From NCBI RefSeq assembly GCF_001761545.1, contig NZ_CP017326.1, positions 558,001 through 622,000 on the forward strand: a stretch of DNA of 64,000 nt, written 5' to 3'. Within the stretch, counting starts at the first letter, position 1. The number at the start of each line of letters is the position of its first letter. The stretch comes from Weissella soli (lineage in GTDB: Bacteria > Bacillota > Bacilli > Lactobacillales > Lactobacillaceae). Below are positions 17,039-26,357 of the stretch, piece by piece. The notes beneath the pieces are model-generated. The model did no database searches. It had not been told where the DNA came from and was given only the letters and a program-made list of their open reading frames with translations. A program made the translations under genes and the position numbers.

Positions 17039-18432
17039 ATCAAGTAGAATTAAACATCCGTACACGCTTGGATACCATGTTTGCACCATACACGCCTTCA
17101 ACTGAATTAACTGAGTTAAAGGAAGAATTAGTTGCTGATTTGCAAGAAGCCTATGCAGAACACCTGGCTGTTGATAGTAACGAAGAAGAAGCCTTGGATG
17201 ATGCATTTGAGCGCTTAGGTGATATCACACCATTGCTAGATGACATTACTGGCCAAGATCATCAGGCGGCGACAGAAGCGTCTGAACAGGCAACCAACGC
17301 CGAAAAGCAAACCAAGGACACTGACTATACAGAAGGAGTGTCATTTGAAAATGGTTTCCATCTAGGCAACTTGCACATTGATCATCAGGGACTGCGGATT
17401 GGTTCTGATATTGTGATTAACGGTAAGGATGACAAGATCAAAGTAGGTGACTGGTTAAATGTTGATCATGAGGGAGCCAGGGTTGGTAATAAACATTATC
17501 GCTTTGAAGATTTTGATTTCAATATTGATAATGTCCTCAATGGTGATGTGAGCGAAAAGATCGATATCGCACGAGAATTACGCGCTCCGGTTTGGACCAA
17601 GGCTGATCGCCAGACGGTTTATCCGGTGAATAATACTGAATTAGTGCAACAATTAATTTTCAATTACCGCGCCGCTGATATCGTTTTAATCGGGACTGAT
17701 GATAATCAGGTGACAATTAGTGAATTTATTGATCATGATAATGAACGATATTTCACGACCTTCATTCAGGATGCTGAAGGCATTCAGTTTGAACAAGGTG
17801 AGATGCCGGTTCTTTGGCCATTGCGGGTTCGGGTGGTCGTACAATTACCGCTAGACGTGCTTTATAATGTCGCCCTCCATGTTAAATCAGGTAATGTGCG
17901 ACTACTAAACACGAAGCAATTCAACGATGTTACGGGTGAAATCAATAATGGGGATGTCAAGATTATCGGTGGTAAAGCTAATAATGTGCATCTGTTGATG
18001 AAGAATGGTAACTTGCATGTGGTCACGAGTGAGTTGACGAGTCTCGATACCCAAGCGATCAACGGGAATATCAACCTGGTCAATGCTGATATTAGCCAAG
18101 TTGAACTCACCGCCAAGAATGGGAATGTCAAGGCGGAAAATTTCACGGGTGCTGGTCGGATTGCCCTGGTCAATGGTAATCTCCGTTTGCGCATGGCTAA
18201 GATGACTGGTGAGTTACACTTATTGAATAAAAACGGCTCTATTCGGGTGACACATGCAGCGGATCAGGCGGTGAGTTTCGATTTGGAGACTAGTTATGGT
18301 AATGTGAAGGTCCCTGAAGAGGTGACATTACATGAAAGTTCACAAACCGCCAAGCGTGGTTTCTTGGGTGAAGAGTCAGCAAAACATCTGATTACCGCTT
18401 CAACGCATACAGGTAATATCAAATTATATTAA
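17035..18432 (+). CDS. HAAS (DUF1700)-DUF4097 beta-strand repeat protein
   Basis: Residues about 1-75 form the helical HAAS-type domain (LTELKEELVADLQEAYAEHL...EALDDAFERLGDI) known beside PadR regulators. Residues from about 300 to the end form a right-handed beta-helix-like array with repeated units of the type NGNVxxxN (INNGDVKIIGG, KNGNLHVVT, INGNINLVN, KNGNVKAEN, VNGNLRLR), typical of DUF4097. There is no signal peptide or membrane segment, so it probably acts in the cytosol. It overlaps padR by four bases. Confidence 0.8.
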   Translation: MNQVELNIRTRLDTMFAPYTPSTELTELKEELVADLQEAYAEHLAVDSNEEEALDDAFERLGDITPLLDDITGQDHQAATEASEQATNAEKQTKDTDYTEGVSFENGFHLGNLHIDHQGLRIGSDIVINGKDDKIKVGDWLNVDHEGARVGNKHYRFEDFDFNIDNVLNGDVSEKIDIARELRAPVWTKADRQTVYPVNNTELVQQLIFNYRAADIVLIGTDDNQVTISEFIDHDNERYFTTFIQDAEGIQFEQGEMPVLWPLRVRVVVQLPLDVLYNVALHVKSGNVRLLNTKQFNDVTGEINNGDVKIIGGKANNVHLLMKNGNLHVVTSELTSLDTQAINGNINLVNADISQVELTAKNGNVKAENFTGAGRIALVNGNLRLRMAKMTGELHLLNKNGSIRVTHAADQAVSFDLETSYGNVKVPEEVTLHESSQTAKRGFLGEESAKHLITASTHTGNIKLY

Positions 18433-18453
18433 TCGAGATGAGGTAAAAAGATA

Positions 18454-18642
18454 ATGAAGAATGGTCGTAAATTAACGCGTTCAAATAATCGTGTCTTGGG
18501 TGGTGTCATTGCAGGAATCGCTGAATATTTTGGGTGGGATATCACTTTGACACGGGTAATTTTTGTGTTCGTAGCGCTGGTCACAAATTTCCCGGGAATT
18601 TTGGCCTATCTGATTGCCTGGGTTTTGATACCAGAAAAGTAA
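18454..18642 (+). CDS. PspC-domain membrane protein
   Basis: The 62-residue protein is a single PspC domain: LTRSNNRVLGGVIAGIAEYFGWD followed by TRVIFVF and a hydrophobic helix ending IAWVLIPEK. PspC proteins sit in the membrane and take part in envelope-stress signalling. It is the last gene of the padR operon, 21 bases after the DUF4097 gene. Confidence 0.88.
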   Translation: MKNGRKLTRSNNRVLGGVIAGIAEYFGWDITLTRVIFVFVALVTNFPGILAYLIAWVLIPEK

Positions 18643-18653
18643 GTATGTTTTGA

Positions 18654-18693
18654 AGAGCATTTTGAGCTATGGTTAGCTGAAAATGCTTTTTTT
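18654..18693 (+). terminator. Intrinsic terminator after pspC
   Basis: AGCATTTT, an inner AGCT/AGCT stem and AAAATGCT form a long hairpin followed by seven T. Confidence 0.9.
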
Positions 18694-18846
18694 CATTGAA
18701 AAATGGTTTATTCCGGTGATTACCCCGGGTCTGTCAGTAAGTTATTAGGTCCAATCACGAACGGTTTTTTGAAACGCGATTAATTTACTTTTCGTAATCA
18801 GTCATTCTATGCGATAATGAAAACACTACTTTTCAAGGAGCAAAAC

Positions 18847-19938
18847 ATGAAGAAGCAAGTTGCAATCCTCACACTTGGAGGCCTCTGGAATTACGGTAAT
18901 CGCCTGCAAGCTGTGGCTTTGTTTGAAGCGTTAAAAAAATTAAATGCTGAGCCAGTGGCTATTCGTAACGGCTGGGATTTGGATCCGATTCCATTAACTA
19001 ATCACCAACCGGTCAAGGCCGCGTTTGAACACCCATTTCAAACCCTGCGTAAGTATCAGCGTAAGCAAAACTTTGTAAAATTCGCGACGCGTTACTTGGA
19101 GCGTTCGGAATTTTTAGACAATCCACGGACAAATCAGTTAAATGACTTGGTTGCGTTTGATTACGTGGTGACCGGATCCGATCAAGTTTGGAATCCAACG
19201 ATCGTTAATGATCAATACTTTAATTACTTTTTGCTAGAACATATTCCCGCCCAGAAACGGATCTCGTATGCCGCCAGTATCAGTGTCGCGCGTGTTGATG
19301 AGGATGCGTCAGCTTTGTTTAAGCATGAGGTGCCAAAATTTAAGGCGGCTTCCGTGCGTGAACAGGCAGGCGTAGAGTTGTTGCAAGCAATTACCGGCAC
19401 TGACGTATCAGTTGTTTTGGATCCAACCATGTTATTAACACAAGCTGAATGGTCGACGCTCTTTGACTTAGATCAAATTGCAGTGCCAAAGGGTAAGTAT
19501 GTCTTTACATATGTCCTGGGGCAAAAGTCACCGGCAACCCTGCGTATGATCCAAGATTTTCGTGCGCAAGGTTATGCTATCGTTGAATTTCATAACACGG
19601 ACTTCCATCAATTACGGAAGTATTTTACCAAGGATCCCGCTGAATTTGTGGCGTTTATCAATCATGCGGCAGCGGTCATCACCGACTCATTCCACGCAGC
19701 CGTGTTTGCCACTATTTTCCACACACCATTCACGATTGCCGAACGCGCTGATCAGGCACATCAAAAAATGAGTTCACGTATTGATACCTTATTAGACATG
19801 ACCGGCCTTGCAAAACGCCGCATGGCTGAAGTTGATACGATCGCCGAAGTTTTAGCCGTTGATTTTGCGGCATCAGATGCACGCATTGCGGAACGTCGCG
19901 TCGAATCACTCACCTTTTTACAAGCAGCACTGCGTGAC
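18847..19938 (+). CDS. Polysaccharide pyruvyl transferase family protein
   Basis: The 364-residue protein belongs to the PF04230 family, which adds ketal pyruvate to cell-surface sugars. Visible motifs are GGLWNYGNRLQAVAL near the N-terminus, VVTGSDQVWNPT, KRISYAAS, VVLDPTMLL and ITDSFHAAVFA. ATG 18847 has AAGGAG at 18835-18840; an in-frame start at 18817 has none. It stands alone and closes with a strong terminator. It lies about 3 kb before the surface-polymer genes and may decorate their product; the acceptor is unknown. Confidence 0.82.
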
Positions 19939-19951
19939 TAGTTTGTTGAGC

Positions 19952-19979
19952 AACCTAACTTTTTTAGTTAGGTTTTTTT
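19952..19979 (+). terminator. Intrinsic terminator
   Basis: AACCTAACT pairs with AGTTAGGTT, followed by a T run. Confidence 0.92.
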
Positions 19980-20098
19980 ATGCTATGATTTTTTTAAAAT
20001 GTCAAGACAACATTATATAACTTATTCACAAAGCAATTAAAACACATGCTACAATGAAAATAAGTAAGTTAGATTCAAAGAGTGGGAGATGACAGATT

Positions 20099-20749
20099 AT
20101 GAATGAATTATTAAAAGTTGAACAGTTAGGGATGACCAGAGATGGTCAAGAGTTGTTTAGTAACCTTTCATTCACTTTGAAAGAGGATGATTGGTTAACC
20201 GTTGTTGGGCCATCTGGTGGGGGTAAAAGTACCTTACTAAAGGCCTTGGCACACTTAGAACAGCCGACAACCGGGACAGTTGAATTAAACAACGGTAACA
20301 GTGACCTGACGATTGCTGAGTACCGGCAAACAGTGTCCTATGCTGTGCAAAGTGCGCAGCTATTCGGCAATACTGTACGCGATAATTTAAATTTGCCATT
20401 TGAAGTGCGGGGCCTCGAACCTAATGAAAAACGCCAACAAACTGGTTTAGTCCAGATGGGGCTGGACCCGCTTTATCTAGATAAGGAAATCGAGGAGTTA
20501 TCGGGTGGGCAACGTCAACGAGTCGGTGTACTCCGTAATTTGTTGTTTCCACCAACAGTCTTGTTATTAGATGAGATCACGACGGGGTTGGATCAGGAGA
20601 GTAAGCAAGTTTTGTGGCAAGTCATTCGTGACTTACAAAAGGAACATCATTTTGCGGTGGTATCGGTGACACACGATCAGGGTGAAATTACCGGGGCTGC
20701 TTGGCAACTCACAATTGGCGAGGGAAAGGTAGGGTTCTCACATGAATGA
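20099..20749 (+). CDS. fetA: ABC exporter ATPase, FetA/YbbL type
   Basis: The 216-residue ATPase carries Walker A GPSGGGKST, signature LSGGQRQRVG, Walker B VLLLDEIT and the switch histidine in SVTHDQGE. It is followed, with an eight-base overlap, by an UPF0014 permease. The E. coli FetAB pair exports iron and protects against oxidative stress, so a metal or stress role is likely. The gene name is by family and synteny only. Confidence 0.8.
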   Translation: MNELLKVEQLGMTRDGQELFSNLSFTLKEDDWLTVVGPSGGGKSTLLKALAHLEQPTTGTVELNNGNSDLTIAEYRQTVSYAVQSAQLFGNTVRDNLNLPFEVRGLEPNEKRQQTGLVQMGLDPLYLDKEIEELSGGQRQRVGVLRNLLFPPTVLLLDEITTGLDQESKQVLWQVIRDLQKEHHFAVVSVTHDQGEITGAAWQLTIGEGKVGFSHE

Positions 20750-21515
20750 TCAAATTAATATTTCAAATGGTTCGTTAGCCATTGCGCTTGTTTTGGTGGC
20801 GATTTCATTGGGCATTAGCTACAAGCAAAAATTGCATTTGGAGAAGGATACCATCATTTCCGTGACCCGGGCAGTGATTCAATTAATTATCGTTGGGTTT
20901 TTATTGAAGTTTATCTTTAATTTGAACAATGTCTTTTTGACGTTAGCGATGATGGTGTTCATTGTCTTTAATGCGGCCTTGAATGGTAAAAAGCGGGCAC
21001 ATGGCATTCCAGGTGCTTTTGGGATTGCTTGGTGGGCGTTATTTCTCTCAACCACGATTACCATGACCATTTTGGTCTTAACAGGCGTTTTGAAGGTGGC
21101 GCCCTTTCAGTTGATTCCTGTGACGGGGATGATTGCTGGTAATTCTATGAACGCGGTGGGGCTGGTCTATCGCTCATTAAATCAAATGTTTAAAGATCAA
21201 CATGAACAAGTCTTTGAACGCTTAGCCTTAGGTGCTACGCCGACCCAGGCTGCCAGCCATATTGCGCGTGAAGCAATTCGTTTTGGAATGCAACCTACCA
21301 TTGATTCAGTCCGAACATATGGCTTGGTATCACTACCTGGCATGATGTCGGGATTGATTATGGCCGGGGTTGATCCAGTTTATGCGATTAAATATCAAAT
21401 TATGGTAGTGTTCATGTTACTTTCAGCAACGGGCATTGCCTCGGTCTATGCCAGTTACCGGGCCTACAAGCAATTCTTCGATGACAATTGGCAATTACGC
21501 CTGCCAAAGGTCTAA
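20742..21515 (+). CDS. fetB: UPF0014 (FetB/YbbM) membrane permease
   Basis: The 257-residue protein has about seven membrane helices and the family stretches NAALNGKKRAHGIPG, IPVTGMIAGNSMNAVGLVYRSL, ALGATPTQAA and TYGLVSLPGMMSGLIMAGVD. It forms a transporter with the ATPase encoded just upstream, whose last eight bases it overlaps. Iron export is known for the E. coli homologue; here it is inference. Confidence 0.82.
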   Translation: MNDQINISNGSLAIALVLVAISLGISYKQKLHLEKDTIISVTRAVIQLIIVGFLLKFIFNLNNVFLTLAMMVFIVFNAALNGKKRAHGIPGAFGIAWWALFLSTTITMTILVLTGVLKVAPFQLIPVTGMIAGNSMNAVGLVYRSLNQMFKDQHEQVFERLALGATPTQAASHIAREAIRFGMQPTIDSVRTYGLVSLPGMMSGLIMAGVDPVYAIKYQIMVVFMLLSATGIASVYASYRAYKQFFDDNWQLRLPKV

Positions 21516-21627
21516 CGATATCACCAAAAAAATGTTGTTTCGTATGATGACATGGTTGTTTGACTGATTTTCTAAGCATTGTAAGCAGTGCGTAATGACC
21601 ATGTAACCAAATCAGGATAAAATGGGT

Positions 21628-21655
21628 GCGGGCAGTTTAGGCTGTTCGCCTTTTT
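21628..21655 (+). terminator. Terminator-like hairpin just before the GT-C-like gene
   Basis: GCGGGCAG pairs with CTGTTCGC (two G-T pairs) over a six-base loop, followed by CTTTTT. A TAAAAT -10-like box at 21618-21623 lies directly upstream. It either ends fetAB transcripts or attenuates the next gene. Confidence 0.6.
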
Positions 21656-21673
21656 ATGTATTGGAGAAAAAAA

Positions 21674-23383
21674 TTGAGTAAACGACATGTCAAAAATTTA
21701 GTTCTGTTTTTCATGATGAGTGTGGTTATACTGTTGCCACAAATCAATCAGCATGCCATGATTTTGGGTGATGATTCATTGTTTCATTTGAATCGTTTCT
21801 ACGACACAGCCATGCAATTGAAAGACCATAATTTACAGTATTTTATTTCAATGTATGGTTATTTTGGCTCTGGACGGATTGTGAACGCTCTGTATGGACC
21901 GGGAATCGCCTATTTAAACGGCGTGCTACTATTAATCGGTGGCTCTTGGTTTAAATATCAGTTATTAAGTGATCTGTTTGTCAGCATGTTGGCAGCTATT
22001 AGCATGTATTATTTAGTGAATCGTGCTAAAATCGCCCAAAGCCTGCAACCTTGGTTAGTAATCTTATACATGAGTTCCAACGGTGTCCTTGCATGGGCGA
22101 CTGACCAACAGTTTTTAGGTTGGGGGACCGCAATTTTACCAATTGGCATTGCGGTGATTATTCGATTATTGCAAGATGATGAACCAGTCAACATTCTAGA
22201 GATGGCCTTTTCTGTAGCAATTATGGTACAAATGCATATGCTAACAGCAGTTATTTACGTTGCTGTTTTGGCCGTGATTTTCTTGATTCGAATGGTGCAA
22301 TCGCCACAACGGTGGTCAATGGTCCGCAGTGCGAGTCTGGCGGCAGTCTTCGCACTTGGTTTGACGGCTAATATATGGCTGGGTATGCTGGAGGTTTTTG
22401 GAAGCAATCATGTTTTGTCGCCGACTACCCAGGTTACACCGATGGATCATGTGTTATTGATAAATAGTAACAATTACCTTAGTGGCTTATTTAAGATCAT
22501 TTTTGGGTTGCAACTAGGTTTCGTGGGCCTATTTTTTCACAAAATTTCACGAGTTAATCGGTGGGTCACGATTACAGGTGGAATCTTACTGTTAATGACC
22601 ATGCCATTTTTACCTTGGAACTGGTTATTTAACCATGTTCCTGGATTATCTATCATCCAATTTCCGTTCCGTTTTTTGCCATTTGCGACGGCTCTTTTAA
22701 TCATCGGATTCGGATTAAGCTTGACGCAGATTATGGCCGAGATCAGGACAAATGGTCAGGACAAATGGCCGTCTAATCACCGCTTGGTACCGTTCTTTCT
22801 CACAGGGTTAGCAACAGTCGCCGTTTTGGTGGCCGCCAACCAGGTATATGATGCGTCCCAATCATGGTCAAATGGTACCGTGGTCAAAACCAGGGTGAAT
22901 GTGAAACAGGAAGTTTCTAATGAGCAGTTAAAGGAATCCTTCAGTAATTTTTATCCGCTTAATACGGCCCTTGAAAATGTTTGGAAGCCGACGCCAGATT
23001 ATGTGCCACTACCTAGTGGGAAAATACCAGCACATCCATACTATGAATACCAGTTGGAAATTGGAGACACACGGCATGCATTTACCAGAACAATCCGCAA
23101 TGGCAAAATGTATGTCACATGGCAACAGAAAAAGGCTGGCTGGCAAGCAGTCAATGTCGTAAAATATGCTCATACTCAGCTAGTGTTAAACAAGCAGTCG
23201 CTGTCAAATAAAGATATTAAATTATCAGATATTGGGGTCGTGCGAGTTTACGGTCAAGCCGGTAAGAATGTGTTACAAGTACAATACCAACCACAACCGT
23301 TTATGCGGTGGGGCTTCATCGTATTAATTGTAAGTTGGATTAGTTGGCTAGGATTAGCAATATATCGTCACTGGAAAAGGTAA
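21674..23383 (+). CDS. Polytopic membrane protein, GT-C/PTPS-related type
   Basis: The 569-residue protein has about ten to eleven hydrophobic segments and a C-terminal extracytoplasmic region of some 170 residues before a last membrane helix. The first external loop holds ILGDDSLFHLNRFYD, with paired acidic residues like those of lipid-linked-sugar GT-C glycosyltransferases. Overall it resembles the 6-pyruvoyl-tetrahydropterin-synthase-related membrane proteins. GGAG at 21663-21666 points to TTG 21674 rather than ATG 21656, which has no ribosome site. It is probably involved in surface glycan assembly; no substrate can be named. Confidence 0.7.
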   Translation: MSKRHVKNLVLFFMMSVVILLPQINQHAMILGDDSLFHLNRFYDTAMQLKDHNLQYFISMYGYFGSGRIVNALYGPGIAYLNGVLLLIGGSWFKYQLLSDLFVSMLAAISMYYLVNRAKIAQSLQPWLVILYMSSNGVLAWATDQQFLGWGTAILPIGIAVIIRLLQDDEPVNILEMAFSVAIMVQMHMLTAVIYVAVLAVIFLIRMVQSPQRWSMVRSASLAAVFALGLTANIWLGMLEVFGSNHVLSPTTQVTPMDHVLLINSNNYLSGLFKIIFGLQLGFVGLFFHKISRVNRWVTITGGILLLMTMPFLPWNWLFNHVPGLSIIQFPFRFLPFATALLIIGFGLSLTQIMAEIRTNGQDKWPSNHRLVPFFLTGLATVAVLVAANQVYDASQSWSNGTVVKTRVNVKQEVSNEQLKESFSNFYPLNTALENVWKPTPDYVPLPSGKIPAHPYYEYQLEIGDTRHAFTRTIRNGKMYVTWQQKKAGWQAVNVVKYAHTQLVLNKQSLSNKDIKLSDIGVVRVYGQAGKNVLQVQYQPQPFMRWGFIVLIVSWISWLGLAIYRHWKR

Positions 23384-23391
23384 TTATAAAT

Positions 23392-23428
23392 AAAAAGCTG
23401 TTGAACAATTTTGTTCAACAGCTTTTTT
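23392..23428. terminator. Bidirectional terminator
   Basis: AAAAGCTGTTGAACA pairs with TGTTCAACAGCTTTT, flanked by A and T runs. It serves the plus-strand gene and the convergent minus-strand gene. Confidence 0.95.
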
Positions 23429-23430
23429 AT

Positions 23431-25191
23431 TTATTGTATAGCCATGAAAAGGGGGCTTAGAGTAGTACTATCAAAATTTTCATCATGAGACCAAACGACA
23501 AAATTTGCATGTGTCACGATTTTAGTGAACCCTAAATGGTCTAGCCAAGCATCACGTTCCGTGTTTGTCACAGTGATGACAGTGTTCACCGTGGTGATCA
23601 GTGCCTGTTGGTGACTGCTAAAATCATCTTGGGGAATTAAGGCCACTGCAAAGGTTACGTTACCGAGAAAACGATGGCCTTGTTGCATCGCTTCATTTAG
23701 CGTTAAGGGGAGATTAGAAAGTTGTTTATTAACAAAAATCCGGGTGTTTGGCATAGTGGCGTCAATGTTTTGGAAAAATTGGAAGCCGTACCAATTATCT
23801 AGTAAATGTGCTTCATAGATTGCCAATGAAGTATCATAGGTCGCCGCCAAATCAGCGATCTGATCGCGTAAATTAAAGGTGGCATCGGAGAAATCCTCGC
23901 CATTAACAACTAGTTGACCATGCTGATTACGACTCGTCATTTGGGACATTACTTCGGTGACACGTCGCGCAGCTGACCCATCATCATCATGAACGAAGCG
24001 GGTCACAAATTTAGCATATTGATCAGCATATTGTGCTTTAATACTTTCAATGTCTTCAATGTGAGTAATCAACTCAGTCAGTTGTTGCGTAAATGGTCCC
24101 GGCAATTCGTTAACTTCAAAATATTTGCCACGTGTCGTATCATAATCAATTTGTGTATCATAGAAGAGTACCGGCCGGCCAGTGACTAAAAAGTCAAAAA
24201 AGAGTGAAGAATAGTCAGTAATCAGGATATCTGTGTGGGCTAAAAGTACATTGGTTCCCCAAGCATCATCAACCAGAAAAGGAGCAAAACGGGCATCTGC
24301 GTTAATCGCTTCAGTAAAGTATGAATGCGGCTTGAACCGGATGGTGTAGGTCGGAAAATGTTGGGCTAGTGTCACCAAAGTGTGGAGATACTTCGTGAGT
24401 TCAGCAGTCGCATCACCAGCCGAACTGGCATCGCCAGCCCATGTCGGCGCATAGAGTATCGTCGGCTGACCATTGCGGTAGGCATTTTCCAGGGTGGTTA
24501 GTTGACGCTCACTTAACTTTTCAAAAAAAACATCATTGCGTGGGTAACCAAACGTGGATATTTTCCCCTGGTACAACCCAGCTAAACGATAATCACGGTT
24601 AAAAATTTTGGCCGTGTACGTATTTGGCATTACTAGTAAATCAGTCATCATGAGTGTCCGGATGACATTCCATGATCCCATGACACCGCCAGGCATGGCA
24701 TAACCCATTTTTTTCCAAGGGGTACCATGCCAGGTGTTAACGAAACGTTGCCGTCCCCGCTTAACAAAAATATCACTGAAAATCATGGCATTGGTAATGA
24801 CTGTTTCAGCGGTTAAGAGGGTGCGCATGTGTGCTTCAGTGAAACGATCTACAACTTTAATGCGCGGATCCGCAGTTAACTCCCAAAAAGCTAAAACTTT
24901 ATAAGCCTTTTTTAAGCTGTCTTTATTTATTATAATAGTATGCGTGGCTTTTGGATTTGTTTTTAGTAAAGTCCGAAGCAAAACAAATGGCGCATCATCT
25001 AACTCATTACCGTCTTGCATCTCATACAAAAAGGTATTGGGTCTCACTTGCCAATCACTGTAATGTGCATCGTAATAGCGTTTGGCAATCTCGGCTGGTG
25101 TCGCGGCCGTAGCTTGTCGCTCATGAGCCCACTTGGCGTCAGCCTGTTGATACGCATAAAGCTTGTACATTTCTTTAAGTTTATTTATCAT
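23431..25191 (-). CDS. CDP-glycerol:glycerophosphate glycerophosphotransferase-like (TagB/TagF family)
   Basis: The 586-residue protein contains the poly-glycerolphosphate transferase domain (PF04464) from about residue 140 to 420: TWHGTPWKKMGY, GYPRNDVFF, ILYAPTWAGD, RFKPHSYF and ILITDYSSLFFDF, with the catalytic-type histidines in HGT and KPH. It should build or prime a wall teichoic acid on the inner face of the membrane. The C-terminal 160 residues are an extra domain I do not recognise. The start at 25191 follows GAAAGTGG; the longer frame from 25224 has no ribosome site. Confidence 0.82.
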   Translation of the reverse strand: MINKLKEMYKLYAYQQADAKWAHERQATAATPAEIAKRYYDAHYSDWQVRPNTFLYEMQDGNELDDAPFVLLRTLLKTNPKATHTIIINKDSLKKAYKVLAFWELTADPRIKVVDRFTEAHMRTLLTAETVITNAMIFSDIFVKRGRQRFVNTWHGTPWKKMGYAMPGGVMGSWNVIRTLMMTDLLVMPNTYTAKIFNRDYRLAGLYQGKISTFGYPRNDVFFEKLSERQLTTLENAYRNGQPTILYAPTWAGDASSAGDATAELTKYLHTLVTLAQHFPTYTIRFKPHSYFTEAINADARFAPFLVDDAWGTNVLLAHTDILITDYSSLFFDFLVTGRPVLFYDTQIDYDTTRGKYFEVNELPGPFTQQLTELITHIEDIESIKAQYADQYAKFVTRFVHDDDGSAARRVTEVMSQMTSRNQHGQLVVNGEDFSDATFNLRDQIADLAATYDTSLAIYEAHLLDNWYGFQFFQNIDATMPNTRIFVNKQLSNLPLTLNEAMQQGHRFLGNVTFAVALIPQDDFSSHQQALITTVNTVITVTNTERDAWLDHLGFTKIVTHANFVVWSHDENFDSTTLSPLFMAIQ

Positions 25192-25279
25192 TCGTCTACC
25201 ACTTTCAAGATATATCAATTCCATTATAACGGAATTTGTGACCGGTTGTGGTTAGAATGTAATGAATGTGTAAAGCACA

Positions 25280-25308
25280 TTGCATATTTATCTGAAAAAT
25301 TACATACT
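25280..25308 (+). promoter_or_regulatory. Promoter of the GT2 gene
   Basis: TTGCAT at 25280-25285, a 17-base spacer and CATACT at 25303-25308. A GAGTGTC/GGCACTC hairpin lies between it and the ribosome site. Confidence 0.45.
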
Positions 25309-25357
25309 AGAAAAGAGTGTCTTGGAGAAGGGCACTCTGAGGGAGTAAGTTAAAACT

Positions 25358-26287
25358 ATGGAAACATTATCAGTTATCGTCCCGGTGTATAACGAAGAAG
25401 AGAGCATTGCAATCTTCTACGATGCCCTGGAAAAAGTTCATCAACAATTAGCAACATATCGCTTTGAATATTGGTTTATTGATGATGGGTCAACGGACCG
25501 TACCATTCCTGAAATTCAAGCACTACAAACCAAAAGTGATGCTGTCCATTACGTGAAGTTTTCACGTAATTTCGGTAAGGAAGCTGGTTTATATGCTGGG
25601 TTGCAACATGCGACTGGTGAATATGTCGTTGTCATGGATGTCGATTTGCAGGATCCCCCAGAGTTATTACCTGAAATGTTAACAGGAGTAGCCGCTGGTG
25701 AATGGGATGCCATCGGGACCCGGCGGACAAATCGAGACAATGAACCTAAGATTCGTTCATGGTTCTCGGATTTGTTTTATAAGTTAATTAATCGCATCTC
25801 TGATTTGAATTTGGTCAATGGTGCCCGTGATTATCGCGTGATGTCACGAAAAATGGTCGACGCCATCCTTGAAATGACAGAATATAATCGTTTTTCAAAG
25901 GGAATTTTTAACTGGGTGGGCTTCCGCCAAAAGTATCTCGAGTTTAAGCATGTAGAACGTGTGGCGGGGACAACATCATGGTCATTTAATCGTTTAGTGG
26001 GTTACGCGATTGAAGGCATGGTGGCCTTTTCACAGGTTCCATTGACGATCATTTCTTTCCTGGGTGTAATTTCATTTTTCGCCTCATTATTGGCGGGAGC
26101 TTTTGTTGTGATTCGGGCTATCTTTAATTCTGGAGCAGCCATCGATGGGTGGGCTTCCTTAGTGGTGATTATTCTCTTTATGGGTGGGATACAGCTTTTG
26201 AGTCTGGGTATCGTCGGTCGTTATATTTCGGCTATCTACCTGGAAACGAAGAAGCGGCCCATTTATATTGCAAGTGAAGTCAAGTAA
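25358..26287 (+). CDS. GtrB/DPM1-type GT2 glycosyltransferase
   Basis: The 309-residue enzyme has a GT-A domain with VIVPVYNEEES, IDDGSTDRT, SRNFGKEAGLYAGL and the metal-binding DVDLQDPPE. Two C-terminal membrane helices lie near residues 228-253 and 266-290. This is the layout of bactoprenol-phosphate glycosyltransferases, which load a sugar onto undecaprenyl phosphate for later transfer outside the cell. The GT-C-like membrane protein at 21.7 kb is a plausible acceptor-side partner. GAGGGAGT precedes ATG 25358. Confidence 0.86.
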   Translation: METLSVIVPVYNEEESIAIFYDALEKVHQQLATYRFEYWFIDDGSTDRTIPEIQALQTKSDAVHYVKFSRNFGKEAGLYAGLQHATGEYVVVMDVDLQDPPELLPEMLTGVAAGEWDAIGTRRTNRDNEPKIRSWFSDLFYKLINRISDLNLVNGARDYRVMSRKMVDAILEMTEYNRFSKGIFNWVGFRQKYLEFKHVERVAGTTSWSFNRLVGYAIEGMVAFSQVPLTIISFLGVISFFASLLAGAFVVIRAIFNSGAAIDGWASLVVIILFMGGIQLLSLGIVGRYISAIYLETKKRPIYIASEVK

Positions 26288-26357
26288 GCTATCGGGTTAA
26301 CTACACACTAAAATAACTATTAAAAACATAAAGACTAATGAGATAGAGGATAGACTA

